Source of the DNA: Laccaria trichodermophora | Lineage: Eukaryota > Basidiomycota > Agaricomycetes > Agaricales > Hydnangiaceae | NCBI GenBank assembly: GCA_018417955.1 | Contig: JACTVC010000004.1 | Span: 1,984,001-2,048,000, forward strand | Length of the DNA stretch: 64,000 nt | Reading direction: 5' to 3' | Shown: positions 41,963 to 53,900 of the stretch, piece after piece | Layout of the letters: every line of letters begins with the position of its first letter | Numbering within the stretch: position 1 is the first letter of the stretch | The notes under the pieces: model-generated | Told to the model about the DNA's origin: nothing | The model's database searches: none | The model's input: only the letters and a program-made list of their open reading frames with translations | Program-made: the position numbers and the translations under genes

Positions 41963-43673
41963 GAGGACTTTACACTCCCCCACATATTCCGGTTGGACTC
42001 CAGATGGACTCCGGCAGACTCCAGATGGATTACTGCTGTTCATCCAGTATTTTTTCTAATTTTTTCTTTGGTGGCAACCCAGCCAAATGTTAGTCCAGAA
42101 TCCACCTGGACTCCAGGTCCACCATCTGGACTGCATGGACTCCACCTCATAACACAGTCAACCAGCCAGACTCCAGATGGAGTCCAGCAGGAGTTTACAA
42201 TTTCTGTTTATTTATTATTGTTACTATTAGACAAAGAAAAAAGAATGGCAAGAGCAGGAATTGAACACTCAATCACTTGGGCAGCTTTTTACGTCACAAT
42301 AAACCACTACACCATGAAGGCTTTATTATATACACAACTTTCACACATCATATACCCTCGCTCCTGGCATGTTCCGAAGGCTGGCCAAACACGTTGGCTT
42401 TGTTGCCACGTCCTTGTCTTTCGTCTTCCCACCACCACCTTCCCACATCCAACCTCGTTTGACACACCCAACCACCCCATGTCGTTCAAACCGACCTCAC
42501 GACAATGGCAACCCCACGACAACGGCAACCCCACACAACAACACCCCACCAATGCCAACGACGGCCCACTACCACCACCAAGGCCGACGACACAATGACG
42601 TGTCAACAACGCGTGAGGATGACGACACGCAACAACAACGACACGCAACAACGATGACATGTGACAACAACAACGACATGCGACAACAACGATGACATGC
42701 GACAACAACACGCGACAACGACCACAACCACGACAATGGCACACAACCACGATGACAGCGACAGCACACAACAACAACAACACGCGACACTGACCACGAC
42801 ATGTGACAACGACACGTGACAATGATGATGTGCGACAACGACGACACATGACAACGACAACGACAACGGCATGCAACGACAACAACAGCGATGGCACACG
42901 ACAGCAACAACACACGACAATGACGAACGGCCACCCTGGGACGACAACACAATGCCCATGCAGGACGCGACGAGGGCCAAGTATGACCACTCCTTTCCCC
43001 CTTCATTACTCCCCACTCCCTCCCATATTGCTCGCCACTCCCTCCCCCTTCCATTCCTCTCTCCCCCCTCCACTCCTCTCTCTCCCCCCTCCCTCACTTC
43101 CACTCTCCCTCCATTCCACCCTCCCTTCTCCCATTCCCTCCCCCCTCCATTCCTCTCTCCCTTCTCCCATTCCCTCCCCCCTCCATTCCTCTCTCCCTTC
43201 TCCCATTCCCTTCCCCTCCATTCCTCTCTCCCTTCTCCCATTCCCTCCCCCCTCCATTCCTCTCCCATTCCCTCCCCCCTCCCTTCCTGATCACCACTCC
43301 CTCCCCCCCACTCCTTCCCCCCTCTCTGTAACATAGAATGTATTATATTTAACTTATTTAGTTACTAATATACTTCAATTTTCTTTCTATATAGTTATGT
43401 ATACAGTTATCAATACAACATCTGTTCACCTATGAATTTTGTATGAAATTTTGAGGTGGCAGAAGGTCTGACTTGTCAAAATTCCACAACATTCTTTGAG
43501 AGAGTCCAGACAGAGTCCATGCAGACTCCATCTGGACTCCAGCTTGATGACCCAAAAATATACATTTGGTTCTATTTGAGGTAGACTCCACCTGGACTAA
43601 ATGGAGTCCAGATGGAGTCCAGTGGAGTCCAGGTGGAGTCTGACCGGAGTGTGTGGGGGAGTGTAAAGTACAT
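41963..43673. mobile_element. Non-autonomous KDZ-type element M
   Basis: Left end GAGGACTTTACACTCCCCCA and right end the inverse of GTACTTTACACTCCCCCACA, continued by GACTCCAGATGGA-type inverted repeats. Contains a tRNA-like segment (minus), a CGACAACGACATGTGACAAC minisatellite (42,480-42,940), a polypyrimidine tract (42,990-43,325) and the ACATAGAATGTATTATATTT tail. No matching target duplication is seen. It lies just outside the second KDZ block. Confidence 0.78.
42246..42317 (-). other. tRNA-like segment in element M
   Basis: On the minus strand CATGGTGTAGTGGTTTATTG (A-box-like) is followed 40 nt later by GAGTGTTCAATTCCTGC (B-box-like). Same position relative to the element end as in K and L. 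Confidence 0.5.
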
Positions 43674-43841
43674 GCAAATCATGTAAAATAAATCATGTAT
43701 TATGTTTTGATAGATTCCAGTAATTTCCGCTTCAATCGTGGTTCATGAATTGATGGATGCGGCCTGCCAGGTTTGGATGACCTTTGGGGTTGGTGCTGCA
43801 GCATAACACATACAAACAAACCCTCCGTCAAAATAGTACAT

Positions 43842-46800
43842 TTATTCTACGTCGTCCTCCACCAGGGACTCGAGTACAGGATCTAAATATGCGCTTGGAG
43901 CTTCCCCGGTGTCATCACTGCTCACTAGGGGGGTCAGCGGCTTATCCCACAGCCGACTGAACTGCTTGTGCAGGGAACGTTGGATGCTTGCCTGCCGCCT
44001 CGCATACGCCTTTACGCCCTCATTAGTGGCTTCATCCAGCCCATCCCATCCTTCGGAACACTCCTCCCACCATGCGGCCCTCCACTCAAGAGTCTTCTGG
44101 ACTCGTCTCATTTCCTCGTGCAATAAATGAACCTCTTCCCACCATCGCAAATGTCTCGCGCGTGCTTTTACCCACTCGATCCGGACCGCTACAGAAATAA
44201 TTAGTGGGGGACAGCCCAAATACATGCAAAAGAATGTACCTTCATGCAAGACTTTATCACTCCCGTCACCAATCGCCACAGGAGACGTCCAAATCCATGA
44301 AACGGCTCTTCTTCCCTCACCCAAACCCAGCTTGAGAATTTTCTTCTTTTTCTTTGACATCGAGAGCGGCCGTCCATCTGGCCCAAAAGGATCGTTCGGG
44401 TCTTCGATGCTAATCTCGTGGCCATCGGGTGTTGTCAAGTCACTGTGGTTCAATTCCCGCAATTCTCTCTCCCATTCACCTGGTCCCACCAGAGTGTATA
44501 GTGCAGCCCTTGCATTATGGTACTTCAGAGCCAAAGCTTTCGATTTATCCTCCAGGCGATCGATAGTGTGCCGCACTCTTGTTGAGGGGTTTTGACCGCG
44601 TACATGGTGGTTACGAAAGGAAATGAATGAAAGGCGGCCACGCTGCAGACTGCGAATCTTGTCGAGGGTGTCGTTGCATTCGGCTCGCCGCAATTTGGTT
44701 TCGATCTCGATTAGACGTTGGTTACAGTTATGTTTACGGTGACTTGGGGGGAGGGCCGAGGGAAGCCAAAGAGCCTGCTGTTCGACCTCCAAATGAGCGC
44801 GTTCAACCTCTGGCAGCTGACCTTGAAGCTCCTCAGCTTCGTCTAGCATCAGAGAAGTGGCGGCATATAAACGGCTTGAATATTCCGGAACTGTTTCAGC
44901 TGGCGTAGCAGCAGCAGCCGTCTGCGCTGAATCTCGTTGTCTTGAATAGTTGTGAGTTCTTGCGAATGCCTTGCATCCCACGTGATTTGCTGTCTGTTAG
45001 TTCAACTTGTGAGTATCAGGACAAATAAAAAAGAAAGAATCTGTATTACTGTGTGTCTTCAACAAGTAACCCCATCGAAATGAACGCAGTGGGTCCCGTG
45101 GCATGGACATGCGGTACTCCGGCTTGTAACGAACACTTCTCCTCTTCAAGGAGTTGCTTCTTCACTTCATCTTGTGAAGCGTCTACGACGGAGCATTAGT
45201 CTTTTGCAGTAACGACATGTTGAACGGGCGTACGGGATATGAGGGAGATGTAAGGATTTTTCTGTGTCGGATCCCTTTCCCATGCCAAGACCATGTTGGA
45301 CCATTCCTTTGCCAATCCTGGCTGCACCTGTAACGATTGGGTGAAATCATCGAATATCTCTCGCTGACGCTTCTCTTCAGAAGTGGCGAGCATGAGCCGT
45401 GAATGCAAACTTCGACCTGTGAACAATAATGTATCAGCAACGTACGGTAAAACAAACAAGAGAAAACCTACCGAGCCCAACATACTTCCGGAAATTGTGG
45501 TGCCCAAGATGGTCGTCAAGGGTGTCATGCCGTGATCCTGGACCCATCTCCTTGGTGCTATTGGCGACTTGGTTCAATTCTGACCAACTACATTCGATAC
45601 CCTCCCCGTCTATTCTACCAACCCTGGGCTTGAAATTGAGAGAATGGGGGGCTTGGCATGGGAGCTTATGCATAGGGCAGTGACACTTGGGAATTCCCCA
45701 ACCGATGTTGACATCCTGAGGAAGATGAAGATGGGAGGGGAGGTTGACCATACGTTCTTTGAAATGAAGCTTAAATTGACAAGTGATGTCGTATGAGACG
45801 AAGACAGAAGCAACGAGAAGCGGGGCCAGAGCGGACAGAAGTATATAATCCATGTTGCAATATCTGCAGTAACGAGTAAGTTTCTATAATCAATACGCAA
45901 GAGAATAACGTACCGTTCACCTTTCTGCAAATCTCCAACACCTCCTGCTTGGACAACTTTGTGGCGAGCACAAAGAACCATCCCAACCCCAGTGGAGCGC
46001 ATTCCCGTCGAAAACTTTGTTTCGGCATGAGCCAGCGTTTTGAAGCCGCTGCAATTGCTTATCTGAAGAGGGAAGGGTCAGGATTTTTAGCGGACAACAA
46101 CAGTAAATTACGTACATCCTTCTGAGAAGCATATTTTAATATATGCTTGCGGTACGGCCTGTCTTCGGGGAAGAACGCAAAACCTGTGTGTAAACCCGGA
46201 TCTTTTGAGACTGACGAGCGCATGAGATTTTTCAGGCGGAAATTGGCGTCCATCGCTATGATCAACATGTACAAAAACCTAGAAATGAATTGGTTTTCAT
46301 ATCTCAAACCATTCAATACCCACTTACTTCCACTCTGCCGCGACAGTTTGCCAGTTGTCCAGTAGATTCACACTGGGGTGGGGACATGCGGCGCAACCAG
46401 GGACAAGGTCACCCGGCTGCGTATTCATCAGCCCTCCTGGTAAGTTGCCGCGGCCACCACGCTTCATGAGCTTGAGGTGGCGGAACATGCGAACCATTCG
46501 CATGAATGATTTGTAGTGGGTCTACATGAAGGAAGTAAGTCAGTCGTCATGGAGATCCAATATGGATGGACGTTACCTTAGGTATCTCGAGTTCGGTGTT
46601 GTCAGTCAGACACTCCAGAGCTTTATAAAACTCATGGGCGGAAAGTTTTCCTGTCAAGGTGAGAGCGTGGAACTGTTCAAGTACGCGAAGAGTCGCGCAA
46701 GTCTGAGGTTGGTGAACAGTGGCAGGAAACCATTCGGCTCGAAGGAGTTGTTGACGATTGGAAATCGTCCGGTGTTCGCATCTGCAGAAATCGACAGCCA

Positions 46801-47612
46801 CGTAGTGTAATCCATTTGTATGAATTACTATGAAATCTTTGTGGCCGGGTTGAGGAGCAATGCACAGCAAATCAAAGTGGCCGAGCTGTATTCTTAAACC
46901 CAGGGTCTTGAGAGATATCTTGACAAAAAATGTACCATTCCATTTCTAGAGAACAATTAGTATATCGAAGTTTTACCAGAGAAAGAGGTGGCATACCTGA
47001 ATGATGTGGAAGGGGAGGTGTTTGTGTCTCTCCAGACAACAGGCCGAACAGTATAATGACCTGGCCAAGCAATCCTCGCAACAATACAAGCCCGGCTCGC
47101 CGATACGCCCCTTTGATGCACAGGTGGTGCAGTCGTGACTGAAATGACGATCGCCCCGACCCTCCAGCCTCAGAAACTCCAACAAATACTCCTCACGGAA
47201 ACCTGGGTCCTGCTTATCCTTCCCAGCCCATTCACGTAGCGGAGCATCCTAAAGTGGGCGCATCAGTGAACATGAATGGAGGACAGCGAAGTGCAAAACT
47301 TACCAACGTTGGATAACGTTTAGCAGCTACTTTTGCTGCCACAGTCTCTGTGAGATCGCTTGTATCTTCCCCCTTGCCCAGATTTTGACTGCTACAGCCA
47401 AGACTGGCATGGTCGACACTTGGACCCCACTCTCCAAAATCTGGGGAAACGTCATATGTAGTTGAGCACTTTTGTGGAGAGCGAGGTGTCTGAAGAATTC
47501 AGAGGCCGTTTTCAGAAATTCGAACAGTTCGTGCTTGAGGGATGGAGGTGTCAGCCTCGTCGCCAGAATCAAGAACAACGGTATACTTAGCCTTGCGTTT
47601 GCCTTTGGTCAT
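43842..47612 (-). pseudogene. Second KDZ transposase, inactivated
   Basis: Ten exons: 47,612-47,304, 47,248-46,997, 46,945-46,577, 46,521-46,328, 46,278-46,116, 46,062-45,914, 45,863-45,472, 45,416-45,050, 44,993-44,240 and 44,188-43,842, with introns of 49-56 nt. N-terminus MTKGKRKAKYTVVLDSGDEA; cysteine cluster CTTC..CCEDC..YCSACC; CxC2 region with GLHYVAVDFCRCEH and LLRAEWFPATVHQP; catalytic blocks YDITCQF, GIPKCHCPMH and GRIDGEGIECSW with STKEMGPGSRHDTLDDH; C-terminal VRIEWVKARARHLRWWEEVH. Three lesions: TGA at 47,499-47,501, TAA at 45,196-45,198, and a net loss of one base in exon 9 near 44,857. All splice sites remain intact, so decay is recent. It belongs to a different KDZ lineage from the 9,652-13,163 gene (GIPKCHCPMH and GPGSRHDTLDDH blocks). 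Confidence 0.9.
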
Positions 47613-47757
47613 TGACAGAGATCTAGGACAAGATCCCACGATCAATGATCAAGTGCTCAAGGGCTCAGCGTCAACAAGCACTCACGTGTTCCAAGAAAAT
47701 CAAATTGATGTTACAATACGTAGTTGAACTTTATGTACAAGTGCACCAGCCCACATT

Positions 47758-48409
47758 CTAGACACTTTTCCAAGGAATGGACAGTGCCTCGTAGATCGCT
47801 CGGAGCGCGTCACAATTTGCCGAAGAGGTGGGTGACATCGAAAGGCTCTCCATCATTTCTTGGATCACGACATTCATCTCCTCCTTCCAAGCTGACGTCG
47901 ACGGCTCTGGAACATCCTTCTTTGCCTCTGGGAATTTGAAGGCATACCAATGCAACTTATCCTTGAACCACTGATATGCGTGTCAGATAACACGAATCAA
48001 GAACTACGGAATCTGTACCTTTTTTTGTCGCTCGGCAATGTACGCCTGATAGTTGTGATCGTCCAACCAGTCCTCTCGAACCTGGATGTGAGGCTCAGGA
48101 TCCGGGAACCGCAAACACCAGACTTCGAAACCTCTCTCGAAGAAAGTCCTCAGTTGTTCCCCTTTTTCTGCCACTCGAAAACTGGGCAGAAAAGCTTTGA
48201 GCAGCTCGTTCTGTTGCCCGATGCTTGCCCAATTATTTGGGTTACGAGGGGGCAGTGCCTGGATCTACAATTGTTCGATCACGCCAAGGACTCAGGGTCA
48301 ATGTCAAGCTGCACTTACCCGTTTCTCCTCACGTCTCTGAGCTCGTTTCTCAGCTTGAGTGTCAGGAAAAAAGACTGGCACGGCGAAGAGATATTTTCTT
48401 GCGGGGCAT
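47758..48409 (-). CDS. Accessory gene downstream partner of KDZ2
   Basis: Exons 48,409-48,319, 48,264-48,019 and 47,970-47,758 on the minus strand. Residues include EKRAQRREEKRIQALPPRNP, ELLKAFLPSFRVAEKGEQL, EVWCLRFPDPEPHIQVREDW and WYAFKFPEAKKDVPEPSTSA. No known family. The start MPRKKISLRRASLF runs into TGA in a six-T stretch while the next frame (FFPDTQAEKRAQRREEKR) is open, so either one base was gained or lost there or the true start lies elsewhere. It lies 146 bp upstream of the KDZ2 start, same strand, and is probably part of that element. Confidence 0.5.
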
Positions 48410-48576
48410 GATTGAATTGGTGAGTGGTTTGGTTATGAAGATGTGGCCGTGGCAAGTTTAACTGAAGCTTATCAGTGGTGGCTTAAGAACTATACAGCTG
48501 GAAATGGTCAAAATATGTGGAATCTTCCACAAAGGCGGCGTACCACTACAAGATAGTCAACAAATTAGCTAAGTAG

Positions 48577-49218
48577 TCATCTTTTCGCCTGCAACAATAA
48601 TCTGATACCCTCCTCCCGGTATTCTTTCGCAACAAAGGTATTGGCCTCATGATACTCCATTGCACACCCATACTCCTGCAATATATCCCCGATTATATCT
48701 TGGACTCCTTTCATCAGGCCTTCCCACATTTCGAGCGTGGAATCGCAAGCATTCTGGGCCAAATTGGGCACTTTGATGTAATCGCTGACAAGCAAGTCAA
48801 TGTACGCGTACTTGTCGCCGCGGGTAAGTAGCTCAAAATCCTCCCTGGCCCTGGCCAATTTATCGAGTGCATGAAGTCTGTTCAACTCAGAATAAGTATC
48901 GCTCGAAACGGTAACGTAGATTACAGCTTTACCCCACTTCGGCCTCGGAGTTGACATCTGACTCTGCAGGATCAGTGCCGATGGCTGGCTCAACCCTATG
49001 GGGGGGATTTTTTCTAACAGCCTTCAACTTCTTTTTATATGCACGACGCGATCGGCGACAAATCTGGACACGGTTCCTGAGCAAATGACAGGGAAGTGAG
49101 GATTGCGTACGCAGAGGACAATCATAAATATGACTGACTTATCATAATACTTTTTGGATGTAACTCGTCGTGCAGCCAATTTTTCCTCAGGTGTATTGTA
49201 GAGCTTCAGTCTCGCCAT
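48577..49218 (-). CDS. Small basic accessory protein of KDZ2 block
   Basis: Exons 49,218-49,139, 49,076-48,933 and 48,877-48,577, introns 62 and 55 nt, all phases consistent, about 174 residues. N-terminus MARLKLYNTPEEKLAARRVT continues to KKYYDKNRVQICRRSRRAYK, a strongly basic helical region that could bind DNA; the C-terminal half is acidic and helical (ALDKLARAREDFELLTRGDK, YGCAMEYHEANTFVAKEYRE). No known family, no visible lesion. Short basic proteins of this sort recur next to KDZ transposases, so a DNA-binding partner is likely, by inference. Confidence 0.6.
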
Positions 49219-50017
49219 GGCTTTGAAGTTGGAAGCTGCTGAACAAGATCACGGAAAAGAAGCTTGTCCAAAACCGGATGAGCATGCACATTCTTACGAG
49301 TTTTTGTTCATTCTCCTTGAGAATATAAGTAGTGGTATCATTGTGAACCAAGGAAATGATTCTGTATAAAGACCAATTCCAGAAGTGTAAAGTTTTAAAC
49401 TACAGCCTCAGTTGGCATCGCACATGTTGAATTGCGGCGAAGTATATAAGCCATTTCTTACAACTTTTTGTTCATTGCTCCTGAACCGCATATATCCATA
49501 CCATCCTGAAGGCAGGGAGTGATTCTGCATGAAAACCCAGTTTTAACATTCTTAACTCCCAAAAATTTGCCTGGTTTGATACCGCACACCATGGGTTTCG
49601 GCGAGCCTCAGATGTTAAAGTGCATCTGAAGTATGCTTCCACTCTACGGCTGGGCATGCTTTCTTCTGACTTTTACTCCACCTCTGGTAAAGCCCCAAAT
49701 CCTTTTATCTCATCTGATAAATTTCATAGTCTAGATGTTTCATTGTGAAAATATAAGCTGTTGAACCAAAATTGAAGGCTCCAGTGTATTTTTATCATTT
49801 GTTTTCGAAAATTGAGATATCGACCAATTGGGAAAAGCTCGAGCTCGTATCAAATCCCTTCGAGTATTCAGATTCACACATGTACAGGTCATGGAAAAGA
49901 AAGATGGCTAAACGTGATTGGCATTGTTATACAAGGGGTGACATTTGAAATGGGCTATCTATCTGCAGGCCCTATGCAATGATACAGTGTCCAAGAAAAA
50001 GTATACTAGCGATCGCA
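49219..50017. promoter_or_regulatory. Upstream region with diverged direct repeat
   Basis: Non-coding as far as I can see. It should hold the promoter of the minus-strand gene starting at 49,218. Two diverged copies of a segment of about 165 bp are visible (from about 49,295 and 49,460; shared CTTACRA, TTTTTGTTCATT, CTGAA/TTGA, TGATTCTG). TATATAAG occurs near 49,443. Confidence 0.4.
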
Positions 50018-50988
50018 CTAAGTCAAATAAGTTGCAAAGCCAGCATTGATTGCCGCAGCCATCCTGGCATGTCCCTCCTGGATGCCCGAAACCTTGGAAA
50101 AGGCTGAGTGCGAGACGCCTGTTACGAAAGGGGAAAGGATCTCCCTTCAAATAAAGAGTGAGTAATTGAGTTGTCATCGAGTGATATACAATAACTTACC
50201 AACCGCTGAATATTCCGATGTTTCGGCCACGACTAGCCATGTAGAAAGGCCCTGACTTGTTGGGGCCTGGGACATGATAACCGTAGATGGGGGTGACCAA
50301 AGAAGGTGGTGGAAGGATGGCGTTCTTGGGCGCGTTGTAGGGCAAAACATAGTTGGGCAAATAAAGCAAGGCGGTCGAAGCAGTGAGTGTTCCTAGGGGA
50401 GGGGAGTTTGTAGCATTTGGGGTAGCCGCAGATGTGGTGTCAGTGGCAGAAGCGACAGGTGCAGCATTGTTTGCAGTGGCAGTAATAGCCGAGGAAGGAA
50501 CTGGGGCAGTGGGTCTTGTGGCTGCATGAGTAGCTGCGGGTACAGATAAATCTATGGGTGCAAGGACATCCACAGACGCCACGGCGACTGCGGATGCAAC
50601 AGGAGCAACGACTACAGGTGCAGCTGCAGGAGCAGAATCTGTGGCGATAGAACGGATGCTGTTAACTAAGTCCGCCAGAGAAGCAGGGCGAAGAGTAGTG
50701 GAAAAAGTGGGAGAAGCGGCAGGGGAGGTGGTGGGATCAATGACCACGATTTCTTCATCATCAGACGCGTAGTTTGGATCGCTAGCCCTGAAACCAAGGA
50801 CTTCCAATGCATCCCCACGAAAATCCGAGACAGGGGCAGGGGTGTCGCTATACGCAGTGGTGAGGAGGGCACGAAGAATGGTGCAGGCGGTTTGGGGACC
50901 AATATCAAGTCGGGCAAATAGTTCGTCAATGGCTGTGAAGAGCGTCAGAGATAAGCTATCTCGAACTTTGCTACGTACCAAGGCTGGC
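50018..50988 (-). pseudogene. Protein with C-terminal RNase H1-type hybrid-binding domain, 5' truncated
   Basis: Exons 50,988-50,200 and 50,144-50,018, intron 55 nt. N-terminal part has LTLFTAIDELFARLDIGPQT and GFRASDPNYASDDEEIVVID, then about 110 Ala/Pro/Thr/Val-rich residues, then GPFYMASRGRNIGIFSGW spliced to EILSPFVTGVSHSAFSKVSG. That last block matches the RNase H1 N-terminal (caulimovirus viroplasmin-like) fold, which binds RNA-DNA hybrids or dsRNA: aromatic-x-x-RGR-x-x-GI-x-x-x-W, then V-x-G and the FSKV segment. No catalytic RNase H domain is present. No ATG remains: the open frame is cut upstream by the CACTAGTGG end of foldback D, which places TAG in frame. Expression would need a new start. 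Confidence 0.7.
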
Positions 50989-53900
50989 CACTAGTGGCTA
51001 CCACTTTATTTCTATAACCTAGACCCAAGCCTAGAGGGTCATTTCTATAACTTAGACATAAGCCTAGAGGCCATATCTATAATGCTTAGGATTTTTTGAA
51101 AGGCATTTCAAATGTAGGCCTGGGTATTTCATAGTGAATTTTCCATAGATACCCAGCGCATTCTCTGCGAAATTTCAAATGCAGCCCTGGATATTTCATT
51201 GGGAAATTTTCAAATGTCACCCTTGGTATTTCATTGCGATTTTTCAATGGATACCTGGCGCATTTCACTGCGAAATTTCAAATGTAGCCCTTGGTATTTC
51301 ATTGTGATTTTTCAATAGATACCCTGGGTATTTCATTGCAAAATTTCAAATGTAGCCCTGGGCATTTCATTGCGATTTTTCAAATGTATCCCTGGGTATT
51401 TCATTGCAAAATTTCAATGGATACCTGGCGCATTTCATTGCGATTTTTCAATAGATACCCTTGGTATTTCATTGTGATTTTTCAAATGTATTCCTGGGTA
51501 TTTCATTGCAATTTTTCAATAGATACCCTGGGCATTTCATTGCAAAATTTCAAATGTATCCCTGGGTATTTCATTGCAATTTTTCAAATGGAGCCCTGGG
51601 CATTTCATTGCGGTTTCTCAAATGTATCCCTGGGTATTTCATTGCAAAATTTCAATGGATACCTGGTGCATTTCATTGTGATTTTTCAATAGATACCCTA
51701 GGTATTTCATTGCGATTTTTCAAATGGAGCCTGGGGCATTTCATTGCGATTTTTCAATAGATACCCTGGGCATTTCATTGCAAAATTTCAAATGTATCCC
51801 TGGGTATTTCATTGCGATTTTTCAAATGGAGCCCTGGGCATTTCATTGCGGTTTTTCAAATGTATCCCACATGTCAGGGTCCATGCAATGGGCTTCCCTG
51901 GAGGGTGGTCACATGACAAATTACCGAAAATGGTCAAAAGATGAAATTTGTAGCCCTACACTGTAGCTTCCTGAATCTGTTTGAATTATGTTCTGAAGTG
52001 CTCCCATTGTGGAGATATGAGGTAAAGGAATTTCAAAAGTGTTGCGTTTTTTTTTTTTTTTTTGTGTTTTTCTCTATGAAAACAAAACCAAATAACATGA
52101 TTTCAGTATATTCAGAAAGCTAAAAGAAAGGGCTACAATTATTGTATCATGGGAAAAATGACCAAAAAAGGAAGGTGCATCCCCTACTATAAGAATCAGA
52201 TATAGATTTACTGGTAGACTACAAAAAAGTCGGACTTAGACTACACAGTTTACTGATACACTATAAAAGACTACAAAAGTTGAACTTTGACTACAAAGTT
52301 TACTAATACACTACAAAAGCATGGACTTAGACTACAAAGTTAGCGTTAGAGTCAAAAGGTTATCTTGACTACAAAGTTTGTAGTGTGCGCTTTTTCATTA
52401 AAAAAGTTTGTAGTGTCCGCTTTTTGAGACTACAAAAGTTGTAGTGTTGCGCTTTTTCATTATAAAAGTTTGTAGTGTCCGCTTTTTGAGACTACAAAAG
52501 TTTGTAGTGCTGCACTTTTTTATTAGAAAAGTTTGTAGTGTCCGCTTTTTGAGACTACAAAAGTTTGTAGTGTGCGCTTTTTTAGACTACAAAAGTTTGT
52601 AGTGTCTGCTTTTTTATTAGAAGAGTTTGTAGTGTCTGCTTTTTCATTTGGAAAAGTTTGTAGTTGACATGTAGTTTATGGTGTCCTTGGCCCTATCTAT
52701 GTTATGGGGATGAGGTTGAAGGATTACCATCATATTGCCAGTGCTGCAGCATTAGTATTTGACATCATGCACAAGTTGTCTTTCACATTAGGAAAGGCCA
52801 TTCTATGTCTTTCATATTGATACTTCCTGTCCTATCTTAAAACATTACTATAAGTTCATGTGGGGATATGGCTGAAGGATTGACATGACATGACCAGTTT
52901 TTGACATCATGACCAAGTTTGGCTTTCACACTATCTGCTTTCACATTGATAGCTACTGGCCTGTCCCAAAGATAGTCAACTTTGATACAGGTCTTTGAGG
53001 GCTGTAGGATGATGGGCTGATTCATCCTTTGAGGTGTCTTTAAGACAGGTCATGTTGTAAGTTGACCATGTATTGAGTAAATATCAACATGAATAGCCTT
53101 CTCTAGCTTGAAAGCCAACTTGGGCATGATGTGAGGAACTGATGATGTGGCAATAGCAATATGTAATGTCATGTCAATCCTTCAGCCATATCCTCATATG
53201 AGCTTACAATTATGTCTTGAGATAGGACAGGAGGTATCAATATGAAAGACATAGAATGGCCTTTCCTAATGTGAAAGACAACTTGTGCATGATGTCAAAT
53301 ACTAATGCTGCAGCACTGGCAATATGATGGTAATCCTTCAACCTCATCCCCATAACATAGATAGGGCCAAGGACACCATAAACTACATGTCAACTACAAA
53401 CTTTTCCAAATGAAAAAGCAGACACTACAAACTCTTCTAATAAAAAAGCAGACACTACAAACTTTTGTAGTCTAAAAAAGCGCACACTACAAACTTTTGT
53501 AGTCTCAAAAAGCGGACACTACAAACTTTTATAATGAAAAAGCGCAACACTACAACTTTTGTAGTCTCAAAAAGCGGACACTACAAACTTTTTTAATGAA
53601 AAAGCGCACACTACAAACTTTGTAGTCAAGATAACCTTTTGACTCTAACGCTAACTTTGTAGTCTAAGTCCATGCTTTTGTAGTGTATTAGTAAACTTTG
53701 TAGTCAAAGTTCAACTTTTGTAGTCTTTTATAGTGTATCAGTAAACTGTGTAGTCTAAGTCCGACTTTTTTGTAGTCTACCAGTAAATCTATATCTGATT
53801 CTTATAGTAGGGGATGCACCTTCCTTTTTTGGTCATTTTTCCCATGATACAATAATTGTAGCCCTTTCTTTTAGCTTTCTGAATATACTGAAATCATGTT

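Noticed and set aside
42307..43334. Long minus-strand frames rich in Val/Cys and plus-strand frames rich in Ser/Pro/Leu
   Set aside because: Low-complexity translations of the GACAAC minisatellite and pyrimidine tract of element M; several frames are open at once.
51291..51966. Overlapping open frames with FHCDFSIDTLGISLQNF-like repeats, mirrored at 54,027-54,770
   Set aside because: They are translations of the TTTCATTGCRATTTTTCAA minisatellite and appear in mirror image in the other arm; no start context, introns or domain.
52200..52670. Regularly spaced CTACAAA/TTTGTAGTGTCCGC units that might suggest a CRISPR array
   Set aside because: Spacers are themselves repeats, spacing is irregular, the array is mirrored in the other arm, and the genome is eukaryotic.
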